Shown here: piece by piece, positions 5,878 to 6,446 of the stretch
Layout: every line of letters begins with the position of its first letter
Position numbering within the stretch: the first letter of the stretch is position 1
DNA from: Spirochaetia bacterium
GTDB taxonomy: Bacteria; Spirochaetota; Spirochaetia; PWKH01
Direction: 5' to 3'
Length of the DNA stretch: 6,446 nucleotides
Assembly: GCA_021736505.1 (NCBI GenBank)
Contig: JAIPFU010000099.1
Location: 1 to 6,446 of the forward strand
The notes under the pieces: model-generated
The model's input: only the letters and a program-made list of their open reading frames with translations
What the model was told of the DNA's origin: nothing
The model's database searches: none
Position numbers and translations under genes: made by a program

Positions 5878-6446
5878 ATGAAAACAATTTTACTTTCCTG
5901 GATTGGTTCTTCAGACCTAAGGGCATCTCAAGGAGTTATTGAACATAATGGTCCTATTCTTGATGCTCTGGGAGCTAGACAATTTTCTTCAGCAGTTTTC
6001 CTCAGCAACTACCCTCAAGAAGAAACCGATCAGTTCATAGCTTGGGTTAGTGATTTCTCAAAGATCCCTATAAAAGTAGAGTTTGCTACGCTCTCATCGC
6101 CCATGAATTTCTCCGAGATCTATCTTGCTATGCTCAAGGTATGTAAAAGGGAGTTTTTCACTTTCCCAAATGCAAAATTTGTCTACCACATCAGCCCCGG
6201 TACTTCTGCCATGGCTTCTGTATCAATCCTCTTAGCAAAGTCGAAGTACTCTGGTGAACTCATCCAATCTTCTATAGAACATGGTGTAGAAACGGTTTCC
6301 TTCCCCTTTGAGGTGTCTGCAGATTATCTGCCTGATCTTATTGAAATATCCAAACAGACCATAGAAAACTTAGCATCAACTAAAACCTCCCTACATGAAA
6401 ACACAAGTTTTGATGCGATTATCACAAGAGACCCTGCAATGAAACA
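5878..6446 (+). CDS. CARF-type sigma-54-dependent transcriptional activator (RtcR-like), N-terminal part
   Basis: 189 residues are visible and the frame runs off the window. Residues 1 to about 150 look like a CARF/Rossmann sensor domain of the RtcR kind: a beta-strand and glycine turn at the start (LLSWIGSSDLRA, 5-16), then strand/helix alternation. The ligand-loop motif HISPGTSAMA is at 104-113. Residues 178-189 (FDAIITRDPAMK) match the linker that opens the AAA+ domain of sigma-54 activators (typically G-S-PAM). RtcR controls RNA repair genes and its CARF domain responds to RNA ends; relatives bind cyclic oligonucleotides. The ATG at 5878 is the first in-frame start and has no ribosome binding site (see the promoter entry for a leaderless start). 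It is divergent from the caspase operon that carries a sigma-54 promoter, so it is very probably its activator. The AAA+ and DNA-binding domains lie outside the window. Confidence 0.8.
   Translation, partial: MKTILLSWIGSSDLRASQGVIEHNGPILDALGARQFSSAVFLSNYPQEETDQFIAWVSDFSKIPIKVEFATLSSPMNFSEIYLAMLKVCKREFFTFPNAKFVYHISPGTSAMASVSILLAKSKYSGELIQSSIEHGVETVSFPFEVSADYLPDLIEISKQTIENLASTKTSLHENTSFDAIITRDPAMK

Overview
The window carries two copies of a minus-strand gene pair, each a DUF4384-like protein followed by a membrane-anchored caspase-like (C14) protease. A divergent plus-strand gene for a CARF-type sigma-54 activator (RtcR-like) lies beside the second pair. Moderate GC, a sigma-54 regulon and the caspase plus FGE-sulfatase architecture fit a spirochaete (Treponema or Sphaerochaeta type) or another anaerobe with sigma-54. 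This taxonomic guess is weak because there is no rRNA or housekeeping gene to anchor it.

Layout from left to right. Positions 1-1071 (minus) hold a caspase-like protease with a membrane helix, whose C-terminus lies outside the window. Positions 1193-1819 (minus) hold the first DUF4384-like partner. Positions 1820-2950 are a decayed, AT-rich accessory stretch containing the C-terminal third of an IS30-family transposase. Positions 2952-3134 (plus) encode a 60-residue, very basic protein behind a near-consensus sigma-70 promoter. Positions 3211-4971 (minus) hold a complete caspase, membrane helix and FGE-sulfatase protein. Positions 4983-5657 (minus) hold the second DUF4384-like partner. Positions 5658-5877 are a dense control region. 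Positions 5878-6446 (plus) hold the N-terminus of the CARF/sigma-54 activator, cut by the window end.

The control region ties the right half together. A textbook sigma-54 promoter (TGGCAC, 5 nt, TTGC) points at the DUF4384/caspase operon. A perfect 16-bp palindrome sits about 97 bp upstream of its predicted start, where an enhancer-binding protein would bind. The same palindrome overlaps the activator's own sigma-70-type promoter, whose start coincides with the ATG and so predicts a leaderless mRNA. The model is that the CARF domain senses a nucleotide or RNA ligand, the activator fires the sigma-54 promoter, and a DUF4384 partner is made together with a transmembrane caspase that has a lectin-like sensor outside and a protease inside. 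This resembles an inducible stress or anti-phage response. The function is inferred; the gene families, promoter and palindrome are read from the sequence.
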